This document shows, one piece after another, positions 38,474 to 46,624 of a stretch of DNA of 64,000 bases. A program made the translations under genes and the position numbers. Below the pieces are notes generated by a model, which was not told where the DNA came from, did no database searches, and saw only the letters and a list, made by a program, of their open reading frames with translations. Source of the DNA: Companilactobacillus insicii (GTDB lineage: Bacteria > Bacillota > Bacilli > Lactobacillales > Lactobacillaceae); NCBI RefSeq assembly GCF_003946015.1, contig NZ_RHNU01000001.1:62001-126000 (forward strand), written 5' to 3'. The stretch's first letter is position 1; the number at the start of each line of letters is the position of its first letter.

Positions 38474-40258
38474 TTAATTAATTTTAGTAGCAAATTGGCT
38501 ACGGTATAGATCTGCATAAAATCCGTTGGCCGATAGTAGCGATTCGTGTGTCCCTTGTTCGATGATTGTTCCGTGGTTCATAACTAAGATTTGGTCAGCA
38601 TCTTTGATAGTTGATAATCGATGCGCTATTACGAAACTGGTCCGTCCTTGCATTAACGAGTCCATGGCCTGTTGGATGGCTTCCTCTGTACGTGTATCGA
38701 CACTCGAAGTGGCTTCGTCCAAAATCAAGATTGATGGATCACTTAATATTGTACGGGCAATCGTGAGTAGTTGCTTTTGCCCAATTGACATAACTTCTTG
38801 TTCACCAGATAGAACCGTGTTATATCCTTCGGGTAGCGTGTCAATCATATGGGCTATACGCGCAGCTTTAGCTGCGTCCTGAATTTGTTCTATCGTTGCA
38901 TCTGGGCGTCCGTAGGATATGTTGTCAGCCACAGTACCGTTGAACAACCAAGTATCTTGTAGGACCATTCCAAACAGACTACGTAGGTCAGAACGTTTCA
39001 TGGTTTTGATATCAACATCATCAATTGTGATTTTCCCACCTTGTAATTCATAAAAGCGCATCATAAGGTTGATTAATGTTGTTTTTCCAGCTCCAGTGGG
39101 TCCAACTACGGCTACTTTACTACCTGCCTTAACATTTATATTAATGTCTTGCATCAGGGGCAAATCTGGATCGTAGCCAAAATGGACGTGTTCAAAGTTA
39201 ACGTGTCCACGTATTTGGGTCAGTTTTGGTACTGTTTGATCGTCAGGCAATTCTTCCAGTGAATCTTCAATTTCGTACACTCGTTCAGCCGAGGCTACGG
39301 CACCTTGCAAAGCATTCAGCGTGTATGCAAGTTCGGTAACAGGCTCGGAAACCTGATTGACGTATTGGAAGAGTGCCTGAATATCACCAATTGTAATTGT
39401 GCCACTTATAACCGAAAAGGCACCACGTATAGCAATAACAATATATCCAAGCGTTCCCACAAAACGAATTAAAGGATTAATTGCATAGGTTGCAAATTCG
39501 GCTTTGGCGGAAGTTTGAGCCAATTTTTCGTTTAACCTATCATTGGTTGAAACCATCTTGTTCTGTAAATTGAATGCCATTACTACTTGGTTACCGGTAA
39601 AGGCTTCCTCAATATTGGCGTTTAGTTGACCGAGAGCTTTTTGGTTAGCAGCATAATATCGGTTTGTCTTTTCAGAGACGATGGTTGCAATTATGATGCT
39701 GGTAAAGATACTGAATAAGGCAATCAGTGTCAACATTGGACTTATCATAAACATCAAAGCAAATGCTCCAATAATTGTAATTGTCGCTGTGAATAATTGT
39801 ACTAGCCCTTCTTGCAAGGTATCCGCAATTTTTTCGAGATCACTAGTGACTCGACTGAGAATATCACCAGTTTGATGCTGATCATAAAATTCTAAGGGTA
39901 GACGATTTAATTTAGAACTGATTCGCTTGCGGAGCATTAGAGTCATTTTTTGTGCCACACTGGCAAGTATGCTTTGAGAGAAGTAATTGAACAATGCACT
40001 CAATAGGTAAACTGCTAATAGAACTAAGGCAACCGTACCCATAGTATGAATGCTAATTACAAATGTTGTCTTTGCTGCAACCGCGTTGGCGACACCTGTC
40101 GATATGTGATCGATAGCAGAACCAATCAACATTGGCGCTGCTAGTGAGCAACCCGTGGCAATTGTCAAAAAAGCAATTACTGCTAAAAGCTGCCATTTTT
40201 GGAACATCAAGTCTTTAAAGAAACGACGTGATGTTGCCACTATTGTAGATTTTGTCAT
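38474..40258 (-). CDS. Heterodimeric ABC multidrug exporter subunit, consensus Walker B half
   Basis: This 594-residue half-transporter has six N-terminal membrane helices and a C-terminal ATPase with Walker A GPTGAGKTT (about 382), Q-loop, and a regular Walker B with catalytic glutamate (ILILDEATSSVD). The signature motif is degenerate, SIGQKQ instead of LSGGQ. Paired with the next subunit, this gives one consensus and one degenerate ATP site, as in LmrCD-type exporters. It overlaps the upstream ABC gene by four bases, and marR leads the operon. Confidence 0.92.
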   Translation of the reverse strand: MTKSTIVATSRRFFKDLMFQKWQLLAVIAFLTIATGCSLAAPMLIGSAIDHISTGVANAVAAKTTFVISIHTMGTVALVLLAVYLLSALFNYFSQSILASVAQKMTLMLRKRISSKLNRLPLEFYDQHQTGDILSRVTSDLEKIADTLQEGLVQLFTATITIIGAFALMFMISPMLTLIALFSIFTSIIIATIVSEKTNRYYAANQKALGQLNANIEEAFTGNQVVMAFNLQNKMVSTNDRLNEKLAQTSAKAEFATYAINPLIRFVGTLGYIVIAIRGAFSVISGTITIGDIQALFQYVNQVSEPVTELAYTLNALQGAVASAERVYEIEDSLEELPDDQTVPKLTQIRGHVNFEHVHFGYDPDLPLMQDININVKAGSKVAVVGPTGAGKTTLINLMMRFYELQGGKITIDDVDIKTMKRSDLRSLFGMVLQDTWLFNGTVADNISYGRPDATIEQIQDAAKAARIAHMIDTLPEGYNTVLSGEQEVMSIGQKQLLTIARTILSDPSILILDEATSSVDTRTEEAIQQAMDSLMQGRTSFVIAHRLSTIKDADQILVMNHGTIIEQGTHESLLSANGFYADLYRSQFATKIN

Positions 40259-41985
40259 TGGGTCAGCTCCTCTTCACTAAATTGGGATTTGGCTATTTGC
40301 TGGTAAACATCGCAAGAACGTAACAACTCAGCGTGTGTACCGATCCCCACGATTTTACCTTCATCTAGCACAATTATTTGATCAGCATCAATAATTGAAC
40401 TGAGTCTTTGAGCAATGATTAGTACTGTTGCGTCAGTAATATTTTTCTTTAATGCAAGACGGAGCTTAGCGTCGGTCTTAAAGTCCAAAGCAGAGAAACT
40501 ATCGTCAAATACATAAATTGGTGGATGCTTGACTATGGCTCGAGTGATTGCCAGTCGTTGTCTTTGACCACCTGAATATTTAACTCCGCCTTTATCTACA
40601 GGGGCATCTAGTCCTCCTGGAAGATTTCTAATAAAGTCATCTACTTGAGCTATTGACGCTGCATCATGCATATCACGCTCTAATGCATTTTCATTTCCAT
40701 GTCGAAAGTTCGATGCAATTGTGCCACTGAATAAGAATGCTTTTTGTGGAACATAACCAATCTTGTTACGTAATTTCATCAGAGAGTAGGTACGCACATC
40801 TTGTCCGGCGACTTTGATTTGTCCAGATTGAGCATCATAAAAGCGCATTAATAAGTTAGCAATTGTTGATTTACCAGAACCGGTACTACCAACGATTGCA
40901 GTTGTTTGACCACGATGTAATTGAAAACTTACATCATCTAATACTGATTCTTGAGCTCCTTCATAATGAAAGTTCACGTGATCAAATACGACTGTGGGCT
41001 CTTCTGTAGCTGTTTTTGAAACTTTTGTGTTTACTTGTAGTTCTGGATCAACTGATAACACGGCGTGGATTCGCTTGGCACATGTTTGAGCACGTGGGAT
41101 GAACATGAAAACAGCAATTCCCATTACTAGATACATTAGTGTCAAAAAAGCGTATTCGATTATTGCCATAATGTCACCAATTTCCATAGCGCCAACGGCA
41201 ACTTGTTGACCACCAAACCAGACAAATAATAATGTGCATAGGTTCATTGCCAACATTACCAAAGGCATTAGTACGGCAAATATCTTATTGGCAGTAATTG
41301 CAGTACTGGCATATTGCTCAAATGTGGCATTGCTACGCTTTTCTTCGGTATCTGTTCGATTAAATGCTCGAATAACTCGTACCCCAATCAAACGTTCACG
41401 TACTACTCGGTTAATTTTATCCAGTTGTACTTGTAGACGTTCAAAGATCGGAACGATTTTCTTTGCAACTAACACCATCATCAAAATTATTCCCACCATG
41501 AATGCAAGTAACATTAGTGCCAATAGTCGATCCTTAGAAAAGGCGAGAATCAAGCCGGAAACGGTCATAAATGGTGCTGGAAGTAGCATTGAAATTATAA
41601 TCATAAATGCTTGTTGTACTTGTGTCACATCGTTAGTGCTTCGTGTAATTAGTGATGCAGTACCAAAACGATTGAAGTCATTATTTGAAAATTCTTGGAC
41701 ACGTCTGAACATCGCACCACGAATGTCTCTACCAGTATTTGCAGAGACTTTTGTTGCGAGCCATGTTCCGTAGATTGCGGTTGCGGCAGTCAATATTGCA
41801 ATAACGAACATCCATGCTCCGCCAATCCACACTGCACTTAAATTTTCTTTGACGATACCGTTGTTTACAATATCAGCCGTTAGTGTTGGCAAGTACAGAG
41901 TACCTAGCGTTTGTAAGAAAAGCAGCACTAGCATCATAGTTACGTGAGTACGATAAGGTTTTAGAAAAGATACTAACTTGAACAT
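40255..41985 (-). CDS. Heterodimeric ABC multidrug exporter subunit, degenerate Walker B half
   Basis: This 576-residue partner subunit has six membrane helices (1-290) and an ATPase with Walker A GSTGSGKST (about 365) and a canonical signature YSGGQRQ. The catalytic glutamate after Walker B is replaced by aspartate (VFDDSFSALD), the normal signature of the non-hydrolysing site in heterodimeric exporters. Its Walker B pairs with the degenerate SIGQKQ of the other subunit. The gene is 13 bp after marR. The substrate is unknown; multidrug or bile-salt efflux is likely by family. Confidence 0.92.
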   Translation of the reverse strand: MFKLVSFLKPYRTHVTMMLVLLFLQTLGTLYLPTLTADIVNNGIVKENLSAVWIGGAWMFVIAILTAATAIYGTWLATKVSANTGRDIRGAMFRRVQEFSNNDFNRFGTASLITRSTNDVTQVQQAFMIIISMLLPAPFMTVSGLILAFSKDRLLALMLLAFMVGIILMMVLVAKKIVPIFERLQVQLDKINRVVRERLIGVRVIRAFNRTDTEEKRSNATFEQYASTAITANKIFAVLMPLVMLAMNLCTLLFVWFGGQQVAVGAMEIGDIMAIIEYAFLTLMYLVMGIAVFMFIPRAQTCAKRIHAVLSVDPELQVNTKVSKTATEEPTVVFDHVNFHYEGAQESVLDDVSFQLHRGQTTAIVGSTGSGKSTIANLLMRFYDAQSGQIKVAGQDVRTYSLMKLRNKIGYVPQKAFLFSGTIASNFRHGNENALERDMHDAASIAQVDDFIRNLPGGLDAPVDKGGVKYSGGQRQRLAITRAIVKHPPIYVFDDSFSALDFKTDAKLRLALKKNITDATVLIIAQRLSSIIDADQIIVLDEGKIVGIGTHAELLRSCDVYQQIAKSQFSEEELTQ

Positions 41986-41998
41986 TTTGTTTCTCCTT

Positions 41999-42457
41999 TT
42001 AATCTGAGTCGTCTTTTGTCAATAATTCATCGGCGGCTTTACGGAAGTTAATGTTCAAGCGCTCGAATAGTTTGAGGAATTTCACAAATTCATCATCGTT
42101 CAATTCGCTGTAAGCGAGATGTTCAATTTGATGGGTGAGATTGCCAACGCGTTGGCAAAGTTGATCTCCACTTGTGGTCAGGTTAATTGCTTTGAGTTTA
42201 CGTGAGTTCGGTAACAGTTCCAGAGTGATCCAATCACTTTTGATCATTGTCGCAATCGATGAATTAACTGTTTTTTTGGAAAATGCCCATTTTCGACTGA
42301 GGTCGGATTGAGTCACTGGTTTTTCATTATCATGTAGGATATAAAAAATCCAGTAAATATTGTCAGTTAATTCGAAATGCTGTGCTATTTCATGATAGAT
42401 TTCGTCCATATCATTTGATAATTGATTGATACTGGCGATTTGCTTGTCTGAGTTCAT
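41999..42457 (-). CDS. MarR-family transcriptional regulator of the ABC exporter
   Basis: This 152-residue winged-helix regulator contains YWIFYILHDNEKPVTQSDLS and WAFSKKTVNSSIATMIKSDW (about 35-75), the typical MarR DNA-binding region. Helices for dimerisation lie at both ends. The ATG follows AAGGAG. Two perfect inverted repeats overlap the promoter, which suggests autorepression and induction by an exporter substrate. Confidence 0.9.
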   Translation of the reverse strand: MNSDKQIASINQLSNDMDEIYHEIAQHFELTDNIYWIFYILHDNEKPVTQSDLSRKWAFSKKTVNSSIATMIKSDWITLELLPNSRKLKAINLTTSGDQLCQRVGNLTHQIEHLAYSELNDDEFVKFLKLFERLNINFRKAADELLTKDDSD

Positions 42458-42473
42458 TGTACGTTCTCCTTTT

Positions 42474-42527
42474 TAGTCTGCTATCAGACTATTTTATGAT
42501 TATAGTCTGATAACAGACTAAATTCAA
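42474..42527 (-). promoter_or_regulatory. marR-ABC operon promoter with two identical-arm operators
   Basis: On the minus strand the -35 TTGAAT (42522-42527) and -10 TATAAT (42499-42504) have a 17-bp spacer. TAGTCTG-N4-CAGACTA occurs twice, at 42503-42520 (between -35 and -10) and at 42474-42491 (just downstream of -10), 29 bp apart. Both repeats are perfect 7-bp palindromic arms. Binding at either would block RNA polymerase. Confidence 0.88.
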
Positions 42528-42603
42528 TCTTTTATTTTATTTGTTTTCAGATAATTTAAAAATCAAAAAAATAATGTGTGATATAAATGTTATTTAAAAA
42601 TAA

Positions 42604-42645
42604 AATATGGACAAAAACCAAAACAGGTTTTTGTCCATATTTTTA
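42604..42645 (-). terminator. Rho-independent terminator of the Moco operon
   Basis: ATATGGACAAAAACC / GGTTTTTGTCCATAT is a perfect 15-bp stem with a 6-base loop. Read on the minus strand it is followed by a T-rich run, ending the moeB-moaB-moeA-mobB-mobA operon and its two small genes. Confidence 0.88.
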
Positions 42646-42828
42646 TCACTTATTTTTTGTTTTAACGATATAAAAATCTATAAGTCCAAAGATAACAGTT
42701 GTCAGTGTAGCAATCCCCACGCAGTCTGTTATTTGAATGTTAATAGAACTTTCCTTAAAGCTGTACCAAATAAAGGAACTTAAAAACGTAATAAAAAATA
42801 CTATTAAATAAATAGTTATTTTTTTCAT
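42646..42828 (-). CDS. Small two-helix membrane protein at the end of the Moco operon
   Basis: This unrecognised protein of about 60 residues (from ATG 42828) has two hydrophobic helices (KITIYLIVFFITFLSSFIWY; CVGIATLTTVIFGLIDFYIV) separated by a short polar loop, and a Lys-rich tail. A ribosome site is weak, but the ATG lies 4 bp after the stop of the preceding gene, so coupled translation is likely. The longer frame to 42891 overlaps that gene and is less likely. Confidence 0.55.
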   Translation of the reverse strand: MKKITIYLIVFFITFLSSFIWYSFKESSINIQITDCVGIATLTTVIFGLIDFYIVKTKNK

Positions 42829-42832
42829 ACCA

Positions 42833-43081
42833 CTAGTATTCAACTTCATCAGTTTCAAAATTAGGGTCCGCGAATTGCTTATAAAAATCATAATCTTTTT
42901 TAATTAGCATAATACGACGTTCTAATTTCTCAATTGCTTGATCTTGTTCTAGAGTTCTCATGTCGTTTCTTTGATTTTGCTCTTCATTCTCTAAAAGAGT
43001 TCTTTGAATACTCAAGTCGTTTAAGCAAATTTTGATCATTTTTTGAAAGTCGCCACGACTCATTTCAGTTTGTGCTTTCAT
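42833..43081 (-). CDS. Small coiled-coil protein after mobA
   Basis: This unrecognised 82-residue, very polar, helical protein has heptad-like Leu/Ile spacing from about residue 16 to 66 (IKICLNDLSIQRTLLENEE, then AIEKLERRIMLIKKDYDFY) and an acidic C-terminus. Its ATG overlaps the mobA stop (ATGA), so it is part of the Moco operon. A structural or adaptor role is possible; nothing in the sequence indicates an enzyme. Confidence 0.6.
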   Translation of the reverse strand: MKAQTEMSRGDFQKMIKICLNDLSIQRTLLENEEQNQRNDMRTLEQDQAIEKLERRIMLIKKDYDFYKQFADPNFETDEVEY

Positions 43082-43626
43082 TTTAAATCCTCCGGATAAT
43101 TGATGTTTTTTAGTTTTCCATCATAATCACGCCCAAGACAACCAGCGTCTTGTAATAAATTACGCCAACGATAATTATGTTCAGTAATGTGTTGCTTCAC
43201 TAAACTAATATTAATCTTTAATCGGCAGCAGGTGTAGTAGGGAAGACTCTTAATTTTGATATATCCTGATTCTTCAGCTAAAAATTGCACAGCTCTTTGA
43301 TCAATTATGTAGTCAGTAGCGATAATCATTAAATCGGCCTTAGTTTGATTGGTTTGCTGGAAATATGCCCATAATGCAGACAAAGGACCACAATCAATCA
43401 ATGGTTCTTGGTCATTTATGACGGTAACCTTTGAATCATTGAATAGGTTATTAATTGTTTTGAAGTTTTTATAATTAGCTGAAACATAGCAATTGTTCAC
43501 AAAAGGTAAGGTTAAATTAGCGGTGTATTCTACATTTGGAATGGCGCTATCATTGAAATTTTCTAAAGCCTTATCACTCCGAAAACGAGTTGATTTACCA
43601 CCAGCCAAAATTAAACTATCGGTCAT
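43078..43626 (-). CDS. mobA: Molybdenum cofactor guanylyltransferase MobA
   Basis: MobA attaches GMP from GTP to molybdopterin, forming the MGD cofactor that NarG needs. The 182-residue protein starts MTDSLILAGGKSTRFRSDKA, the nucleotide-binding loop; the usual glycine in RxG is Arg-like here (RFRSDK). It also has CGPLSALWAYF (about 100) and ATDYII, the metal-binding aspartate region. It overlaps mobB by 11 bases upstream and the coiled-coil gene by four bases downstream. Confidence 0.9.
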   Translation of the reverse strand: MTDSLILAGGKSTRFRSDKALENFNDSAIPNVEYTANLTLPFVNNCYVSANYKNFKTINNLFNDSKVTVINDQEPLIDCGPLSALWAYFQQTNQTKADLMIIATDYIIDQRAVQFLAEESGYIKIKSLPYYTCCRLKINISLVKQHITEHNYRWRNLLQDAGCLGRDYDGKLKNINYPEDLK

Positions 43627-44104
43627 TTTTTATTTCCTTTAAGAATTTGTTTATGAATATTTTTCGCATACTTGAATCTTCAATATCGACAACATTGTCA
43701 GAATTATTTTCCTGAATTGTCACAAAGTATTTGATGTTAGTCACATTTGAGAAATCCTGTGGTGATTCATCTGATTTGAGAAGAACAATTTTTGGAAAGT
43801 CCAATTCCTTAATTCCCTCGATAAGTATAAAATCAGCTGAGCCTTTTTGTAATTGTTGGATTTTCTCCAATTCAGTAGTTGGTAGATTTCTCTGATAATG
43901 AATTGTTTGTTCGTTATTTAGTAAAAGGACATCATCTGAATACTGAAAGAACTTTCCAGTGTCAGTGGTGGCAGGTATATTTATTGGCAAGTGAGTATGT
44001 TTTACGACACTAAATTTGTATGTGGGAGAATTGACTAAGAAGTCCTTCAGCAAGGTGGTTTTGCCACTTTTTTTGTGTCCAATTATTTGAAAGGTAATAG
44101 CCAT
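43616..44104 (-). CDS. mobB: MobB, GTP-binding molybdopterin-guanine dinucleotide accessory protein
   Basis: MobB is a P-loop GTPase that assists MobA in forming MGD. The 162-residue protein has a clear Walker A in FQIIGHKKSGKTTLLKDF (GHKKSGKTT, residues 9-17), VVKHTHLPI (about 33) and the FILIEGIKEL segment (about 91). It overlaps moeA by 22 bases and mobA by 11, a tightly packed operon. Confidence 0.92.
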   Translation of the reverse strand: MAITFQIIGHKKSGKTTLLKDFLVNSPTYKFSVVKHTHLPINIPATTDTGKFFQYSDDVLLLNNEQTIHYQRNLPTTELEKIQQLQKGSADFILIEGIKELDFPKIVLLKSDESPQDFSNVTNIKYFVTIQENNSDNVVDIEDSSMRKIFINKFLKEIKNDR

Positions 44105-45312
44105 GTACGTAATTTACTATCCTTTTTAGTTATTGATGTACCACGAGGGATTTCGAACATGCAAGTTGCCTTTTGTAAGTTGTTCAGATTACCGGATGCG
44201 TCACCACCAACACGTCCAATTTCTATGTGGTCACCAACAAACTTATATTGTCCACGCAGAATACGATCGTACATATTTGTTTTAGTATATTCGGCATTTA
44301 ATGTACCTGTGCATTCGATACAACGGCTTTCTTGATGTTGCATCAATCTAAGGGCGTACTCGACGTATAAATAAAATCCAGTGAAACAGGCACCAGGATT
44401 ACCTGATAATCCAAAGAAAAGTGTTCCATCATAAATAAATGATGTCGTAACACTGCCGGGACGCATTTCCAGTTTATTGAACAATAATTTTTCGGAAGAT
44501 TTAGCCAAATCAGCGATAATATCAAAATCTCCAACTGAAACTCCACCATCAGTTATAATAACGTCACATTTTCCTAGCAATTCATTTACTGAAGATTTTA
44601 ATGCCTCAGGATCATCTTTGATTTGTGTGTAACTGATTACGTCGGCACCATTCTCTGTACACAGTTCGCGAATCATTGGTCCATTACTGTTAAAAATCTT
44701 TCCGTTAACAATTTTGTCTCCGGGATTAAGTAATTCTGATCCAGTTGTAATTAGTCCAATTGTTGGTTTTTTATAAACTAATATATTCTGAACGTCAAAG
44801 GCGCTTAGTAAGCTGATTCCACCGGGATTGATTTCGGTATTTTTGGCTAGTAATGTATCGTTCTTTTTAAAGTAATCACCAATTTGAGTTATATTGTCTT
44901 TTTTTTGAATTTCAGTTATTTGAACTGTATTTTCATCGACCATTCTTGTCGTTTCCAGCATAACCACAATATCGGCGCCATCAGGAACATATCCACCTGT
45001 CATTATTCTTACAGCTTCGCCAGATACTAATGGGCGATCAAAGTCCGCACCGGCTGGGATGTCTCCAACTACTTTTAAATTAGCTGGTAAGTTCTTTAAG
45101 TCAGATTGCAACATAGCAAAACCATCATACCCCGAACGTCTAAATGTTGGAAAATCATGCGGAGCAACTACATTTTCAGCAATAATTCTATGGTTAGCTT
45201 TTGTTGTAGGTATTTTTTCTGTGGTAAGTTTTACACTTTTAATATTATCGACAATTACTTGGCGTGCTTCATCGATGGTAATTGCGTTTCTTTTATCAAC
45301 TGGTCTATACAT
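44083..45312 (-). CDS. moeA: Molybdopterin molybdenumtransferase MoeA
   Basis: MoeA inserts molybdate into adenylated molybdopterin. The 409-residue protein shows HDFPTFRRSGYDGFAM (about 56-71), VRIMTGGYVPDGADIVVMLE (about 101), and the MogA-like domain with TGSEL (about 190), TDGGVSVGDFD (about 253) and FFGLSGNPGACF (about 304). C-terminal domain IV follows. Its ATG overlaps the moaB stop by one base (TAATG). It is in the minus-strand Moco operon between moaB and mobB. Confidence 0.95.
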   Translation of the reverse strand: MYRPVDKRNAITIDEARQVIVDNIKSVKLTTEKIPTTKANHRIIAENVVAPHDFPTFRRSGYDGFAMLQSDLKNLPANLKVVGDIPAGADFDRPLVSGEAVRIMTGGYVPDGADIVVMLETTRMVDENTVQITEIQKKDNITQIGDYFKKNDTLLAKNTEINPGGISLLSAFDVQNILVYKKPTIGLITTGSELLNPGDKIVNGKIFNSNGPMIRELCTENGADVISYTQIKDDPEALKSSVNELLGKCDVIITDGGVSVGDFDIIADLAKSSEKLLFNKLEMRPGSVTTSFIYDGTLFFGLSGNPGACFTGFYLYVEYALRLMQHQESRCIECTGTLNAEYTKTNMYDRILRGQYKFVGDHIEIGRVGGDASGNLNNLQKATCMFEIPRGTSITKKDSKLRTWLLPFK

Positions 45313-45779
45313 TATTTAGTTATCTCCTTAATTAAATGATCAATATCTGGCAGAATAATACGCTCAAGCGCTGTTTTACAGGCATTTGTTGAACCGGGTA
45401 GTAAGTAACAAATTTGATCACTGTCAGTAATACCAGCAGTTGCGCCTGAAACTAGGGCTTTCAATCCAATTTCCTCAATACTGATTTGACGGAAGTATTC
45501 ACCAAATCCTGGGATAATTTTGATGAATTTGGGTTCCAGCGTATCAATGGTTACATCTCTTCTAGCAATTCCTGTACCACCATTTACTAAAATAATTTTG
45601 CAGGAACTAACCAAAAGCTTGTTATATGCATCAACAATTTGTTGTGAATCGTCCTTGACAATATATTTTTGGATAAAGGTATTTCCCGCTTCTGTCATGG
45701 CATTTTGGATGTATTGACCAGATTTGTCGGTTTCTTTTGTTCGAGTATCACTAACAGTGATAATTCCAAAATCAATCAT
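45312..45779 (-). CDS. moaB: MoaB/MogA-family molybdopterin adenylyltransferase
   Basis: This protein adenylates molybdopterin before metal insertion by MoeA. The 155-residue protein begins IDFGIITVSDTRTKETDKSG and carries the active-site loop NGGTGIARRDVTIDTLEP (about 66-83) and LPGSTNACKTALE (about 127). The short form without fusion fits MoaB of Gram-positive bacteria. It lies between moeB (27 bp upstream) and moeA. Confidence 0.92.
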   Translation of the reverse strand: MIDFGIITVSDTRTKETDKSGQYIQNAMTEAGNTFIQKYIVKDDSQQIVDAYNKLLVSSCKIILVNGGTGIARRDVTIDTLEPKFIKIIPGFGEYFRQISIEEIGLKALVSGATAGITDSDQICYLLPGSTNACKTALERIILPDIDHLIKEITK

Positions 45780-45806
45780 TTAATAGTTTCCTCCTCAATA
45801 GAACAA

Positions 45807-46514
45807 TTATTTAATTGGACAATTGCTTTTCTTACTAACTTTAATTTTTCTGAAGTCAAACGTCCAATTGTCGATTACTAATAGTTGTCCAGCATTGTAT
45901 TTTCCACTAGTTAAAAATTTCATAGCTAGGGATGCTTGTAAACTACCAGTAATAGCGACAATCATAGGATTAGTACCAATGTTAGCACTTAATCCTAGTT
46001 GGGCTACTTTATCTTTTGGGTAAAGACATTCGAGGCAAGCTGATTCGGAATCAATGAACATTACTTGACCCTGGTTAGCAGCACACGTACCAAAAATGTG
46101 TTTTATACCAAGTTTTTGACAATCTTGGTTGATTTGGTATTTAACTGGAAAGTTGTCAGTACAGTCGATCACTAAATCGTAGTTGTCATTTAACAAGTTC
46201 TCTGAATATTTTTGATCGATAGTATTGATTTTAACTTCTTTGTTAGCCATTTGCAGATGATGTTTCATTGCATTTAGCTTTTTAGTACCAACGTCATCTT
46301 CAGTGTAGAGATTTTGGCGATGTAGGTTAGTTAGTTCTACAGCATCATAATCAACTAAAGTAATTTCACCAATTCCAGCTTTAACTAATTCAGATGATAC
46401 AAAACTTCCAAGTCCCCCAACGCCGATTACTAGTACTTTTGAACTTTCTAATTTTTGTTGTCCCTTAATTCCTATTTGCTTGATTTTTATTTGCCTATCG
46501 TATCTGCTTGTCAT
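45807..46514 (-). CDS. moeB: MoeB/ThiF-family sulfur-carrier adenylyltransferase
   Basis: MoeB activates the C-terminal Gly-Gly of MoaD by adenylation during molybdopterin synthase sulfuration. The ATG at 46514 follows GAGGTG; 235 residues. The core is intact: RYDRQIKIKQIGIKGQQKL, the ATP loop VLVIGVGGLGS (about 27-37), VDYDAVELTNLHRQ (about 54), DCTDNF (about 115). Of the two zinc CxxC pairs, the first (CLEC, about 173) is present, but the protein ends NCPIK, so the last cysteine is missing. It is the first gene of the Moco operon, divergent from narG. Confidence 0.88.
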   Translation of the reverse strand: MTSRYDRQIKIKQIGIKGQQKLESSKVLVIGVGGLGSFVSSELVKAGIGEITLVDYDAVELTNLHRQNLYTEDDVGTKKLNAMKHHLQMANKEVKINTIDQKYSENLLNDNYDLVIDCTDNFPVKYQINQDCQKLGIKHIFGTCAANQGQVMFIDSESACLECLYPKDKVAQLGLSANIGTNPMIVAITGSLQASLAMKFLTSGKYNAGQLLVIDNWTFDFRKIKVSKKSNCPIK

Positions 46515-46538
46515 TTTCTTCACCTCACATGCAAAAGG

Positions 46539-46580
46539 TTAGGGAAAATCCTAATCGAAGTCAATTAGGATAAGTGCTAG
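46539..46580 (+). promoter_or_regulatory. Two candidate NreC boxes in the moeB-narG divergent promoter
   Basis: TTAGGG-AAAA-TCCTAA (46539-46554) and TTAGGA-TAAG-TGCTAG (46565-46580) lie 26 bp apart. They resemble the reported staphylococcal NreC palindrome GTAGGG-N4-CCCTAC. A weak -10 (TATAAG at 46587-46592) follows with no -35, as expected for an activator-dependent narG promoter. Confidence 0.55.
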
Positions 46581-46624
46581 ATTTGTTATAAGGAATATTA
46601 AAGTGAACTAGGTGGGAGTTGCAT

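Noticed and set aside
38474-41985. Degenerate Walker B and signature motifs in the ABC exporter as pseudogene signs
   Set aside because: The two changes pair into one degenerate ATP site, the normal state of heterodimeric exporters.
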